Below, piece after piece: positions 40,519-47,876 of a DNA stretch of 64,000 bases (its first letter is position 1; each line of letters starts with the position of its first letter). The notes under the pieces are model-generated. The model was not told where the DNA came from, ran no database searches, and saw only the letters and a program-made list of their open reading frames with translations. The position numbers and the translations under genes were made by a program. The DNA is taken from positions 248,001 to 312,000 of the forward strand of contig NZ_QGDD01000005.1 in NCBI RefSeq assembly GCF_003160695.1. Direction: 5' to 3'. This DNA is from Nocardioides silvaticus. GTDB taxonomy: Bacteria; Actinomycetota; Actinomycetes; Propionibacteriales; Nocardioidaceae.

Positions 40519-42107
40519 CCGACCGCAGGACAGCGATGCTCGAGAAGATCGAGTCGCTCCACGCCGAGCAGGCCAAGGCGGTCGAGGCCGGCGGCAAGTA
40601 CATCGCCCGCCACAAGGAGCGCGGCAAGCTCACCGCCCGCGAGCGGATCGAGCTGCTCGTCGACGAGGGCTCGGCGTTCCTCGAGCTGATGCCGCTCGCC
40701 GGGTGGGGCAGCGACTTCCCCGTCGGCGCGAGCATGGTCACCGGCATCGGCGTGGTCGAGGGCGTGGAGTGCCTGATCGTCGCCAACGACCCGACGGTGA
40801 AGGGCGGGGCCCTCAACCCGTGGTCGCTGCGCAAGTCCTTCCGGGCGAGCGAGATCGCCGAGAAGAACGGCCTGCCGACGATCAACCTCACCGAGTCCGG
40901 CGGCGCCGACCTCCCGACGCAGAAGGAGATCTTCATCCCGGGCGGTCGCGGGTTCCGCGACCTCACGCGCGCCTCGGCGCGCAAGCAGCCGACGATCTCG
41001 GTCGTCTTCGGCAACTCCACCGCCGGCGGCGCCTACGTGCCCGGCATGAGCGACTACGTGATCATGGTCAAGGAACGGGCCAAGGTGTTCCTCGCCGGCC
41101 CGCCGTTGGTGAAGATGGCCACCGGCGAGGAGACCGACGACGAGTCGCTCGGCGGCGCCGAGATGCACTCGCGGATCTCGGGCTCCTCGGACTTCCTCGC
41201 CGCCGACGAGCACGACGCGATCCGGCAGGCGCGCCGCGTCGTCGCCCGCCTCAACTGGCGCAAGAGGGGCGCGGCGCCCGACCCCGCGTCGTACGCCGAG
41301 CCGGACCTCGACCCCGAGGAGCTGCTCGACCTCATCCCCACCGACCTCAAGGAGCCCTTCGACCCGCGCGAGGCGATCCTGCGGATCGTCGACGGGGTCT
41401 CGACAGGCTCGACCACCGGGCCCGACAACCTGGTCGCGTTCGACGAGTTCAAGCCGCTCTACGGCACCTCCCTCTGCGTCGGCTGGGCCCGGCTGCACGG
41501 CCACGAGATCGGCATCCTCGCCAACGCGCGCGGGGTCCTGATGTCGGAGGAGGCGCAGAAGGCCGCGCAGTTCATCCAACTGGCCAACCAGAAGGACACG
41601 CCGCTGCTGTTCCTGCACAACACCACCGGCTACATGGTCGGCACCGACTACGAGCAGGGCGGGATCATCAAGCACGGCGCGCTGATGATCAACGCGGTCT
41701 CGAACTCCACCGTGCCGCACCTGACGGTGATCATGGGCGCGTCGTACGGCGCCGGCAACTACGGCATGAACGGCCGCGCCTACGACCCGCGGTTCCTCTT
41801 CACCTGGCCGTCCGCGAAGTCGTCGGTGATGGGGCCGCAGCAGCTCGCCGGCGTGCTGGAGATCGTGGCGCGCGAGTCGGCCGAGAAGAAGGGCGAGGTG
41901 TTCGACGCCGAGGGCTTCAAGGCGATCAAGGAGATGGTCGAGGCCCAGATCGAGGAGCAGTCGCTGCCCTACGTGCTGTCCGGGATGGTCTACGACGACG
42001 GCGTCATCGACCCGCGCGACACCCGCACCGTCCTGGGCATCTGCCTGTCCGTCATCGACAACCAGCCGATCGAGGGCGCCCTCAGCTTCGGCGTCTTCAG
42101 GATGTGA
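40515..42107 (+). CDS. Acyl-CoA carboxylase, carboxyltransferase subunit
   Basis: A 530-residue beta subunit of a biotin-dependent acyl-CoA carboxylase (methylcrotonyl-/geranyl-/propionyl-CoA carboxylase family). It has N- and C-terminal crotonase-like halves: NLTESGGADLPTQ and GNSTAGGAYVPGMSDY in the first, NTTGYMVGTDYEQGGIIKHG and GASYGAGNYGMNGRAYDPRF in the second. The latter pattern, with GAGNYGM, resembles the MCC/GCC type more than PCC. Residues 295-302 are VSTGSTTG, encoded by the 24-bp repeat, between the two halves. The start overlaps the SRPBCC stop. It works with the alpha subunit encoded 124 bp downstream. Confidence 0.93.
   Translation: MTDRRTAMLEKIESLHAEQAKAVEAGGKYIARHKERGKLTARERIELLVDEGSAFLELMPLAGWGSDFPVGASMVTGIGVVEGVECLIVANDPTVKGGALNPWSLRKSFRASEIAEKNGLPTINLTESGGADLPTQKEIFIPGGRGFRDLTRASARKQPTISVVFGNSTAGGAYVPGMSDYVIMVKERAKVFLAGPPLVKMATGEETDDESLGGAEMHSRISGSSDFLAADEHDAIRQARRVVARLNWRKRGAAPDPASYAEPDLDPEELLDLIPTDLKEPFDPREAILRIVDGVSTGSTTGPDNLVAFDEFKPLYGTSLCVGWARLHGHEIGILANARGVLMSEEAQKAAQFIQLANQKDTPLLFLHNTTGYMVGTDYEQGGIIKHGALMINAVSNSTVPHLTVIMGASYGAGNYGMNGRAYDPRFLFTWPSAKSSVMGPQQLAGVLEIVARESAEKKGEVFDAEGFKAIKEMVEAQIEEQSLPYVLSGMVYDDGVIDPRDTRTVLGICLSVIDNQPIEGALSFGVFRM
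41396..41419 (+). repeat. 24-bp repeat inserted in frame in the carboxyltransferase gene
   Basis: Identical to the cores at 36681 and 43764; encodes VSTGSTTG at residues 295-302, in the linker between the N- and C-terminal domains. Confidence 0.9.
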
Positions 42108-42116
42108 GCGGCGCAG

Positions 42117-42210
42117 TGGTTCGCGAGGAACGAGCGGAGCGCGTGCGCGACGCCAGGTCGAGCAAGGCCTGCGACCGAGGAACGAGGTCGCACCGGCCGC
42201 GTCGAGACAT
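42117..42210 (+). repeat. Degenerate interspersed repeat between the carboxylase genes
   Basis: Contains GCGAGGAACGAGCG, GGTCGAGCAAGG and GTCGAGAC, related to the copies at 11432 and 17896. It fills the 124-bp gap between the two carboxylase genes; a good ribosome binding site (GGAGGA) follows at 42221-42226. Confidence 0.5.
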
Positions 42211-42231
42211 CACCGACCTTGGAGGAACATC

Positions 42232-44175
42232 GTGACGACTCAGCGGGTCCTCGTCGCCAACCGCGCGGAGATCGCCTCCCGCGTCTTTCGCACCTGCCGT
42301 CGCCTCGGCATCGACACCGTCGCGGTCTTCTCCGACGCCGATGCCGACCTGCCCTACGTGGCCGAGGCCGACCTCGCCGTCCACCTCCCCGGCACCGCCC
42401 CCTCCGACACCTACCTGCGCGCCGACCTCGTCATCGCCGCGGCGGAGCGGACCGGGGCGACCGCGATCCACCCGGGCTACGGGTTCCTCTCGGAGAACGC
42501 CGACTTCGCCCGTCAAGTCGTCGACGCCGGGCTGCTGTGGATCGGACCCGACCCCGCCTCGATCGAGCAGATGGGCTCGAAGATCGAGAGCAAGAAGCTG
42601 ATGGAGGCGGCCGGGGTGCCGGTGCTCTCGGCGCCGTCGTCGCCGACCGAGGGCGACCTCCCGCTGCTGGTGAAGGCCTCCGCCGGAGGCGGCGGCCGCG
42701 GCATGCGCGTCGTCCGCTCGCTGGACGCGCTGGCGGGCGAGATCGAGAAGGCCGAGGCAGAGGCGCTCTCGGCGTTCGGCGACGGCACGGTGTTCGTCGA
42801 GCCGTACGTCGAGAACGGTCGCCACGTCGAGGTCCAGGTCGTCGGCCACCCGTCCGGCGTCCTCGTCCTCGGCGAGCGCGACTGCTCGGTCCAGCGTCGC
42901 CACCAGAAGGTGGTCGAGGAGGCCCCGGCCCCCGCCCTGCCCGAGGAGACCCGCGCCGCCCTGCACTCCGCGGCGAAGGCGGCCGCCGAGGCGATCGACT
43001 ACCGCGGCGCCGGCACGGTGGAGTTCCTCTACGACCCGGCGCGGGACGGCTTCTGGTTCCTGGAGATGAACACGCGCCTCCAGGTCGAGCACCCCGTCAC
43101 CGAGGAGGTGTACGACGTCGACCTGGTCCAGCTGCAGCTCGAGTGCGCCGGGGTCGTCCCTGCCCAGCCGGTGGTCGAGGTGCGGGGCGCACCGGAGGGC
43201 CACGCCATCGAGGTCCGCCTCTATGCCGAGGACCCGGCGGCCGACTACGCGCCGCAGGTCGGCACCCTCGACCGGTTCGAGTTCCCCGAGGTCGAGGGGC
43301 TGCGCGTCGAGGCCGGGTTCGCCAGCGGCTCGGTGGTCTCGCCGTTCTACGACGCGATGCTGGCCAAGCTGGTCGTCGCGGCCCCGACCCGCGACGACGC
43401 TGCCCGGCGGCTTGTCTCGGTGCTGCGCCGGGCCCGCCTGCACGGGCTGCGGACCAACCGCGACCAGCTGGTCGCCGTACTCACCGACGAGCGGTTCCTC
43501 TCCGGCGACGTCTCCACGGCGCTGCTCGCCTCCGGCCCGTTGGTCGAGGAGCAGCCCCCGCGCGACGCGGACCTCTCGCGGGTCGTCGCCGCGCTGGCGT
43601 GGACCGAGGCGCGGCGCGCCGGCGCCCGGGTGCAGCAGCGGATCCCCGCCGGCTTCCGCAACGTGGTCAGCCAACCGCAGCGGGTGGAGTTCGCCGACGA
43701 CACCGTCGCGGAGTGGTGGGGAGAGCGCACCGGCTACCGGGTGGACGGCGCGGTCGTGGTGTCGGTCTCGACAGGCTCGACCACCGGCTGCGAGGTCGTG
43801 CTCGACGTCGACGGCGTGCGCCGCCGCTACGAGGTCGCGATCAACGGCAACCGGATCGATGTCGACGGTCCGGACGGCCACGTCGCGCTGGAGCGCAAGC
43901 CGCGGTTCGTCGACCCCGCGACGCAGGTGGCCGCCGGCTCCCTGCTCGCCCCGATGCCCGGCAGCGTGGTCGCGATCCACGCCCAGGTCGGCGACGAGGT
44001 CGCCGAGGGCCAGCCCATCCTCGTGATGGAGGCCATGAAGATGCAGCACACCATCTCCGCGCCGTACGCCGGCGCGGTCACCGAGCTCGCCGCCACCACC
44101 GGCCAGCAGGTGGAGGCGGGCACCGTGCTCGCCGTCGTGACTCCCGCCGGAAACGAAATCGAAGGAACCGACTGA
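42232..44175 (+). CDS. Acyl-CoA carboxylase, biotin carboxylase/BCCP subunit
   Basis: A 647-residue alpha subunit. The biotin carboxylase domain (1-445) has LVANRAEIASRVFRTCRRLG, the Gly-rich ATP loop KASAGGGGRGMR and EMNTRLQVEHPVTE. A linker/BT region follows. The C-terminal biotinyl domain has the biotinylation motif VMEAMKMQH. Residues 512-519 are VSTGSTTG, from the 24-bp repeat, in the linker. GTG 42232 follows GGAGGA. Its stop overlaps the start of the second acyl-CoA dehydrogenase by one base (TGATG). With the beta subunit it carboxylates an unsaturated or branched acyl-CoA; which one cannot be read from sequence by eye. Confidence 0.95.
   Translation: MTTQRVLVANRAEIASRVFRTCRRLGIDTVAVFSDADADLPYVAEADLAVHLPGTAPSDTYLRADLVIAAAERTGATAIHPGYGFLSENADFARQVVDAGLLWIGPDPASIEQMGSKIESKKLMEAAGVPVLSAPSSPTEGDLPLLVKASAGGGGRGMRVVRSLDALAGEIEKAEAEALSAFGDGTVFVEPYVENGRHVEVQVVGHPSGVLVLGERDCSVQRRHQKVVEEAPAPALPEETRAALHSAAKAAAEAIDYRGAGTVEFLYDPARDGFWFLEMNTRLQVEHPVTEEVYDVDLVQLQLECAGVVPAQPVVEVRGAPEGHAIEVRLYAEDPAADYAPQVGTLDRFEFPEVEGLRVEAGFASGSVVSPFYDAMLAKLVVAAPTRDDAARRLVSVLRRARLHGLRTNRDQLVAVLTDERFLSGDVSTALLASGPLVEEQPPRDADLSRVVAALAWTEARRAGARVQQRIPAGFRNVVSQPQRVEFADDTVAEWWGERTGYRVDGAVVVSVSTGSTTGCEVVLDVDGVRRRYEVAINGNRIDVDGPDGHVALERKPRFVDPATQVAAGSLLAPMPGSVVAIHAQVGDEVAEGQPILVMEAMKMQHTISAPYAGAVTELAATTGQQVEAGTVLAVVTPAGNEIEGTD
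43764..43787 (+). repeat. 24-bp repeat inserted in frame in the biotin carboxylase gene
   Basis: Third identical copy; same reading frame and same peptide VSTGSTTG (residues 512-519), between the biotin carboxylase and biotinyl domains. Confidence 0.9.
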
Positions 44176-45341
44176 TGACGATCAACTTCACCGAGCCCGA
44201 GGAGCGCGTCGCCCTGCGCGAGGCGGTCAAGAAGCTGGCCAGCAAGTACGGGCGCGAGTTCGTCGAGAAGCAGGCCCGCGAGGGCGGCAAGATGACCGAG
44301 ATGTGGCTCGAGATGGGCCAGGCGGGGTTCCTCGGCGTCAACATCCCCGAGGAGCACGGCGGTGGCGGTGGCGGCATGGCCGACCTCGCCGCGGTGCTGG
44401 AGGAGGCCTCGGCCGCCGGCGCTCCGCTGCTGATGATGGTCGTCTCGCCGGCGATCTGCGGCTCGATCATCACCCGCTGCGGCACCGAGGAGCAGAAGGC
44501 CCGCTGGTTGCCCGGCATCGCCGACGGCACCCTGCTGATGGCCTTCGGCATCACCGAGGCCGACGCCGGCTCCAACGCCCACAACATCACGACCACCGCC
44601 ACCCGCGACGGCGACGAGTGGGTCCTCAACGGGCAGAAGATCTTCATCTCCGGCGTCGACGAGGCCCAGTCGGTGCTGATCGTCGCCCGCACCCAGGACG
44701 CCAAGACCGGCAAGCTCAAGCCCGCGCTGTTCGTCGTCCCCACCGACGCCGCCGGCTTCACCAAGCAGCCGATCCCGATGTCGTGGGAGGCGCCCGAGAA
44801 GCAGTTCACTCTCTTCCTCGACGACGTCCGCCTCCCCGTCGACGCCCTCGTCGGGGACGAGGACGGCGGCCTCTGGCAGCTGTTCGCCGGCCTCAACCCC
44901 GAGCGCATCATGGGCGCCGCCCTGTCCTGCGGCATGGCGCGCTATTGCATCGACAAGGCCGTCGACTACGCGAAGACCCGCAGCGTCTGGAAGGACCAGC
45001 CGATCGGCGCCCACCAGGGCATCCAGCACCCGATCGCCAAGGTCAAGATCGAGCTCGAGCAGGCCCGCCTGCTCTGGCAGAAGGCTGCCGCCCTCTACGA
45101 CGCCGGCGACGACTTCGGCGCCGGCGAGTACGCCAACATGGCCAAGTACGCCGGCGGCGAGGTCTCCTGCAACGCCGCCGACGTCGCCGTCCACACCCAC
45201 GGCGGCAACGGCCTCACCGTCGAGTACGGCCTCGGCAACCTGCTCGTCGCCTCGCGACTCGGCCGGATCGCCCCGGTGAGCCGCGAGATGATCCTCAACT
45301 TCGTCGCCATGCACACGCTGGGGCTGCCCAAGTCGTACTGA
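44175..45341 (+). CDS. Acyl-CoA dehydrogenase (cluster, second)
   Basis: A 388-residue acyl-CoA dehydrogenase, last gene of the cluster. FAD/substrate signatures are FGITEADAGSNAHNI and WVLNGQKIFISG. The C-terminal region (HTHGGNGLTVEYGLGNLL...PVSREMILNFVA) differs from the first dehydrogenase, with no Glu at the MCAD position, so the two likely act on different intermediates. It overlaps the carboxylase stop by one base. It ends before a double repeat/hairpin that separates it from the convergent epimerase gene. Confidence 0.92.
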   Translation: MTINFTEPEERVALREAVKKLASKYGREFVEKQAREGGKMTEMWLEMGQAGFLGVNIPEEHGGGGGGMADLAAVLEEASAAGAPLLMMVVSPAICGSIITRCGTEEQKARWLPGIADGTLLMAFGITEADAGSNAHNITTTATRDGDEWVLNGQKIFISGVDEAQSVLIVARTQDAKTGKLKPALFVVPTDAAGFTKQPIPMSWEAPEKQFTLFLDDVRLPVDALVGDEDGGLWQLFAGLNPERIMGAALSCGMARYCIDKAVDYAKTRSVWKDQPIGAHQGIQHPIAKVKIELEQARLLWQKAAALYDAGDDFGAGEYANMAKYAGGEVSCNAADVAVHTHGGNGLTVEYGLGNLLVASRLGRIAPVSREMILNFVAMHTLGLPKSY

Positions 45342-45368
45342 CCTGGATTGCGCGAGCCACCTTCAGTC

Positions 45369-45423
45369 GCCGACCCGGCGCAAGCTCGCACATGAAGAGC
45401 GCCGACCCGTCGCAAGCTCGCAC
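45369..45423 (+). repeat. Two direct copies of a 23-bp GCCGACCC repeat
   Basis: 45369-45391 and 45401-45423 differ at one base; both contain CGCAAGCTCGCAC. The second copy is identical over 18 bases to the repeat at the end of the DUF4349 gene (21916-21933). Confidence 0.75.
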
Positions 45424-45437
45424 GGGGGGCGGGTCGG
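45402..45437. terminator. Hairpin between convergent genes
   Basis: CCGACCCG (45402-45409) pairs with CGGGTCGG (45430-45437), 8-bp stem and 20-base loop, between the acyl-CoA dehydrogenase and epimerase stops. Probable terminator for both sides. Confidence 0.5.
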
Positions 45438-45439
45438 GC

Positions 45440-46426
45440 TCAGTCGAGGGTGGCGCGCAGGGCGTCCAGCGCCGAGTGCTGCGGCGTCCACCCCAGCTCG
45501 GTCTTCGCCTTGGTGGTGTCCATGATCGCCGGGTGGCTCAGCGCCTCCACCCACTGTGCCGTCGGAGGCAGCGGCAGCTTCGCCGCGGCCCGGGCAGCCG
45601 CGGCGACGGGTCCACCGGGGATCGGGACGGGACGGAGGCCGGCCTCGCGCGCCAGGTCCACGAGGCTCAGGACGTCGTCGGCGGCGATGTTGTAGGCGCC
45701 TGCAGGGCCCGCTCCGACCGTGCACCGGAGCAGCGCGCTCGCCACGTCGTCCTGGTGGATGAGCTGGACCGGCAGGTCGGGGACGAGGGCGGGGAGGGCC
45801 GGCAGGCGTCGTACGCCCTTCTGCAGGCCACCGGCGATCCAGGCCAGCGCCTGCGGGAGCTGGACCTTCGCTCCGACGGCGTCCGGGCCGAGGACGATCG
45901 GCGGCCGGAGGAGGTAGAGCTCCACGTCCGGGTGATCGGCGGCCGCCTCGCCGAGGAGGTGCTCGAGCTCGGCCTTCTCCTGCGCGTAGAAGAGCTTCTC
46001 GGCGGGCCGGGTCGCCCAGTCCTCCGGGATCCCGATCGGGTTGTCGCGGTGGAAGCCGTAGGCGGCGATCGACGAGGCGTAGACGAACCGCCGTGCGCCT
46101 GCCTCCGCGGCCGCCCGAAAGGCGTTGAGGGTGCCCTCGACGTTGATCGCCCCGGTCGTCTGCTTGTTGCCGCCGACGATCAGGAACGCGAGGTGGACGA
46201 CCACGTCGGCGCCCTCGAACGCGGCACGGAGGGCGTCCGGGTCGCGCACGTCGCCCTGGCGGTACTCCATCTTCGACCACCCACGGGCCCCGGGGTCGAA
46301 CGGCCGCCGCGCGATCCCGACGACGCGCCCGACCCGGTCGTCCTCCTCCAGCAACGGCATCAACGCCGAGCCGAACGTGCCGGTCGGTCCCGTGACCGCG
46401 ACGCTGAGCCCGTCGCCGGCAACCAT
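45440..46426 (-). CDS. NAD-dependent epimerase/dehydratase family protein
   Basis: A 328-residue extended short-chain dehydrogenase. The N-terminal nucleotide site is VTGPTGTFGSALM; the active-site pair appears as Ser in VYASSIAAYG and a YxxxK-like FYAQEKAELE. Length and pattern match NAD(P)-dependent nucleoside-sugar epimerases or related SDRs; the substrate is unknown. It is convergent with the carboxylase operon and is followed upstream on the same strand by a small gene 13 bp away. No ribosome binding site is evident before ATG 46426. Confidence 0.85.
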   Translation of the reverse strand: MVAGDGLSVAVTGPTGTFGSALMPLLEEDDRVGRVVGIARRPFDPGARGWSKMEYRQGDVRDPDALRAAFEGADVVVHLAFLIVGGNKQTTGAINVEGTLNAFRAAAEAGARRFVYASSIAAYGFHRDNPIGIPEDWATRPAEKLFYAQEKAELEHLLGEAAADHPDVELYLLRPPIVLGPDAVGAKVQLPQALAWIAGGLQKGVRRLPALPALVPDLPVQLIHQDDVASALLRCTVGAGPAGAYNIAADDVLSLVDLAREAGLRPVPIPGGPVAAAARAAAKLPLPPTAQWVEALSHPAIMDTTKAKTELGWTPQHSALDALRATLD

Positions 46427-46439
46427 GGGCGGGCCGGTC

Positions 46440-46802
46440 CTACTTCCCGGGTCCGGACGCGGCGGGTCCGTCGGCGCTCACGACCTCGGCCACGTCGGCC
46501 GGCGTGACGGTGACGCTGCTGGGGTCGGCCGCAGCGTCGATCCCGGTGATCGGCTTGCTCGTGGCCTTCTTCGTGCGCTTCGCCTTGGGCTTCGCGACCG
46601 GCGCGGGGTCGATGCCGGCCTCCTCGGTGACGTTCACCGGCTCGGGCTGCGCTGCCGGAGCTTCCTCAGCGGAGCGGTTGCCGAGCAGAGACGTCACTGC
46701 TCCTGCGGCCGCGCCCACGGTCGACCTGCCGATCGCCACGGGCGTCTTCAGCGATCCGACAGCTACGGACTTGATCATGCCGATGGGGTTCTTGATGGCC
46801 AC
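46440..46802 (-). CDS. Small Ala/Lys-rich hypothetical protein
   Basis: A 120-residue protein starting with GTG at 46802 (VAIKNPIGMIKSVAVGSLKT). The first 50 residues are amphipathic and could associate with membranes. The middle is a basic stretch (KPKAKRTKKATSK), and the end is Ala/Val/Asp-rich. No family is recognised. The start is set by a strong GGAGGAA (46807-46813). It is followed after 13 bp by the epimerase gene, so the two may be co-transcribed. A DNA- or membrane-associated structural role is possible but unproven. Confidence 0.6.
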   Translation of the reverse strand: MAIKNPIGMIKSVAVGSLKTPVAIGRSTVGAAAGAVTSLLGNRSAEEAPAAQPEPVNVTEEAGIDPAPVAKPKAKRTKKATSKPITGIDAAADPSSVTVTPADVAEVVSADGPAASGPGK

Positions 46803-46937
46803 AGTGTTCCTCCGATGTCTGTCGAACCGGGCAGGTCGCCCGGTGACGGGACCGGGCTGTACCCGATCCCGCCGCCGACACGCGTCGGCGGCAGCGGTGC
46901 CGGTGTGCTGTCCGCCACCATCCGGGAGGATCGGGGC

Positions 46938-47360
46938 ATGACCTCGTGGACACCCGGCTGGGACGCGTTCCCGGCAGCCCTGCTCGAGTTCTGGACCGAG
47001 CGGCACCTCTGCTCGATCAGCAGCGTGCGCCCGGACGGCCGGCCGCACGCGGTGCCGGTCGGGGTGGCGCTCGACCACGAGCAGCAGTGCGCCTGGGTGA
47101 TCACCAGCAGGAGCGCGCGGAAGGTGCGCAACATCCAGGCCGGGCCTGCGGACGGGTTGCCGGTCGCGGCGTGCCAGGTCGACGGGCGGCGCTGGTCGAC
47201 GCTCGAGGGGCGGGCGCGGGTGCTCACCGACGCCGACGCCGTACGACGCGCCGAGCACTGCTACGCGAACCGCTACCGCGTCCCACGCGAGAACCCAGAC
47301 CGGGTCGCGATCCGGATCGAGGTCGACCGGTTCCTCCTGTCGAGCACGCTGGCGCCCTGA
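46938..47360 (+). CDS. PPOX-class (pyridoxamine-oxidase-fold) flavin/F420-binding protein
   Basis: A 140-residue split beta-barrel protein of the TIGR03618-like group, actinobacterial members of which often use F420. HLCSISSVRPDGRPHAVPVG and ITSRSARKVRNIQAG are typical for the cofactor-binding strands, and AIRIEVDRFLL for the end. The reaction is unknown. GGGAGGA lies 7 bp before ATG 46938. Its stop lies inside a 14-bp stem hairpin that also ends the convergent LuxR gene. Confidence 0.85.
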   Translation: MTSWTPGWDAFPAALLEFWTERHLCSISSVRPDGRPHAVPVGVALDHEQQCAWVITSRSARKVRNIQAGPADGLPVAACQVDGRRWSTLEGRARVLTDADAVRRAEHCYANRYRVPRENPDRVAIRIEVDRFLLSSTLAP

Positions 47361-47382
47361 GGAGTCAGCCTCAGGGCGCCAG
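47349..47382. terminator. Hairpin at the 3' ends of convergent PPOX and LuxR genes
   Basis: CTGGCGCCCTGAGG pairs perfectly with CCTCAGGGCGCCAG (14 bp) around a 6-base loop AGTCAG. The PPOX stop codon (47358-47360) is inside the left arm. Confidence 0.75.
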
Positions 47383-47400
47383 GGCGCCAGGGTGGTCAGG

Positions 47401-47781
47401 TCAGGCGACGGGCCGCGCTGCGTTCCGGGCCGCGCCACGGGCGTGGCCCGGGACGACGAAGCCGGTCTCGTAGGCGGCGACGACGAGCTGCACCCGGTCG
47501 CGGGCCCCGAGCTTCGCGAGCAGGCTGGCGACGTGCGACTTCACCGTCGGGAGGGAGATGAACAGCTCGCCGGCGATCTCGGCGTTGGAGAGGCCGCGGG
47601 CGATCAGCCGGAGCACCTCGGCCTCGCGCTGGGACACCTTGGTCGGGCGCTCCGGCGGAGGCATCGGGACCGACCGCAGCTCGACCCGACGACCCGGGGT
47701 GGGGGTGCGGGGCGCTCCGACGGGTCGGGAGGCGGGCGGCGGCTCGAGCCGGGTCCGTCGGGCGTGAACGGGGGCGGTCAT
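47401..47781 (-). CDS. Stand-alone LuxR-type helix-turn-helix protein
   Basis: A 126-residue protein with only a LuxR/GerE DNA-binding domain (KVSQREAEVLRLIARGLSNA ... PTVKSHVASLLAKLGARDRV, about residues 50-105) preceded by a Pro/Arg-rich N-terminus. It has no receiver or sensor domain, so it is either constitutively active or controlled by partner binding. ATG 47781 follows GAGAGGAAA. It is divergent from the large SARP/BTAD regulator gene with 95 bp between them, which suggests joint control of one pathway. Confidence 0.8.
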   Translation of the reverse strand: MTAPVHARRTRLEPPPASRPVGAPRTPTPGRRVELRSVPMPPPERPTKVSQREAEVLRLIARGLSNAEIAGELFISLPTVKSHVASLLAKLGARDRVQLVVAAYETGFVVPGHARGAARNAARPVA

Positions 47782-47844
47782 CGGGGTGTTTCCTCTCGGT
47801 CCGGAGCCCTCGGGGCGGGCTGTGAGAGAAGACTCCCCAGCAGT

Positions 47845-47873
47845 GCTCAAATTCCGCTCAATTCGCTCTCGAG
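47845..47873 (+). promoter_or_regulatory. Direct heptamer repeats with 11-bp period (SARP-type site)
   Basis: GCTCAAA (47845-47851), GCTCAAT (47856-47862) and a weaker TCTCGAG (47867-47873) are spaced exactly 11 bp apart, the geometry bound by SARP proteins along one helix face. It lies just upstream of the SARP/BTAD gene, so autoregulation is plausible. Confidence 0.45.
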
Positions 47874-47876
47874 CTG

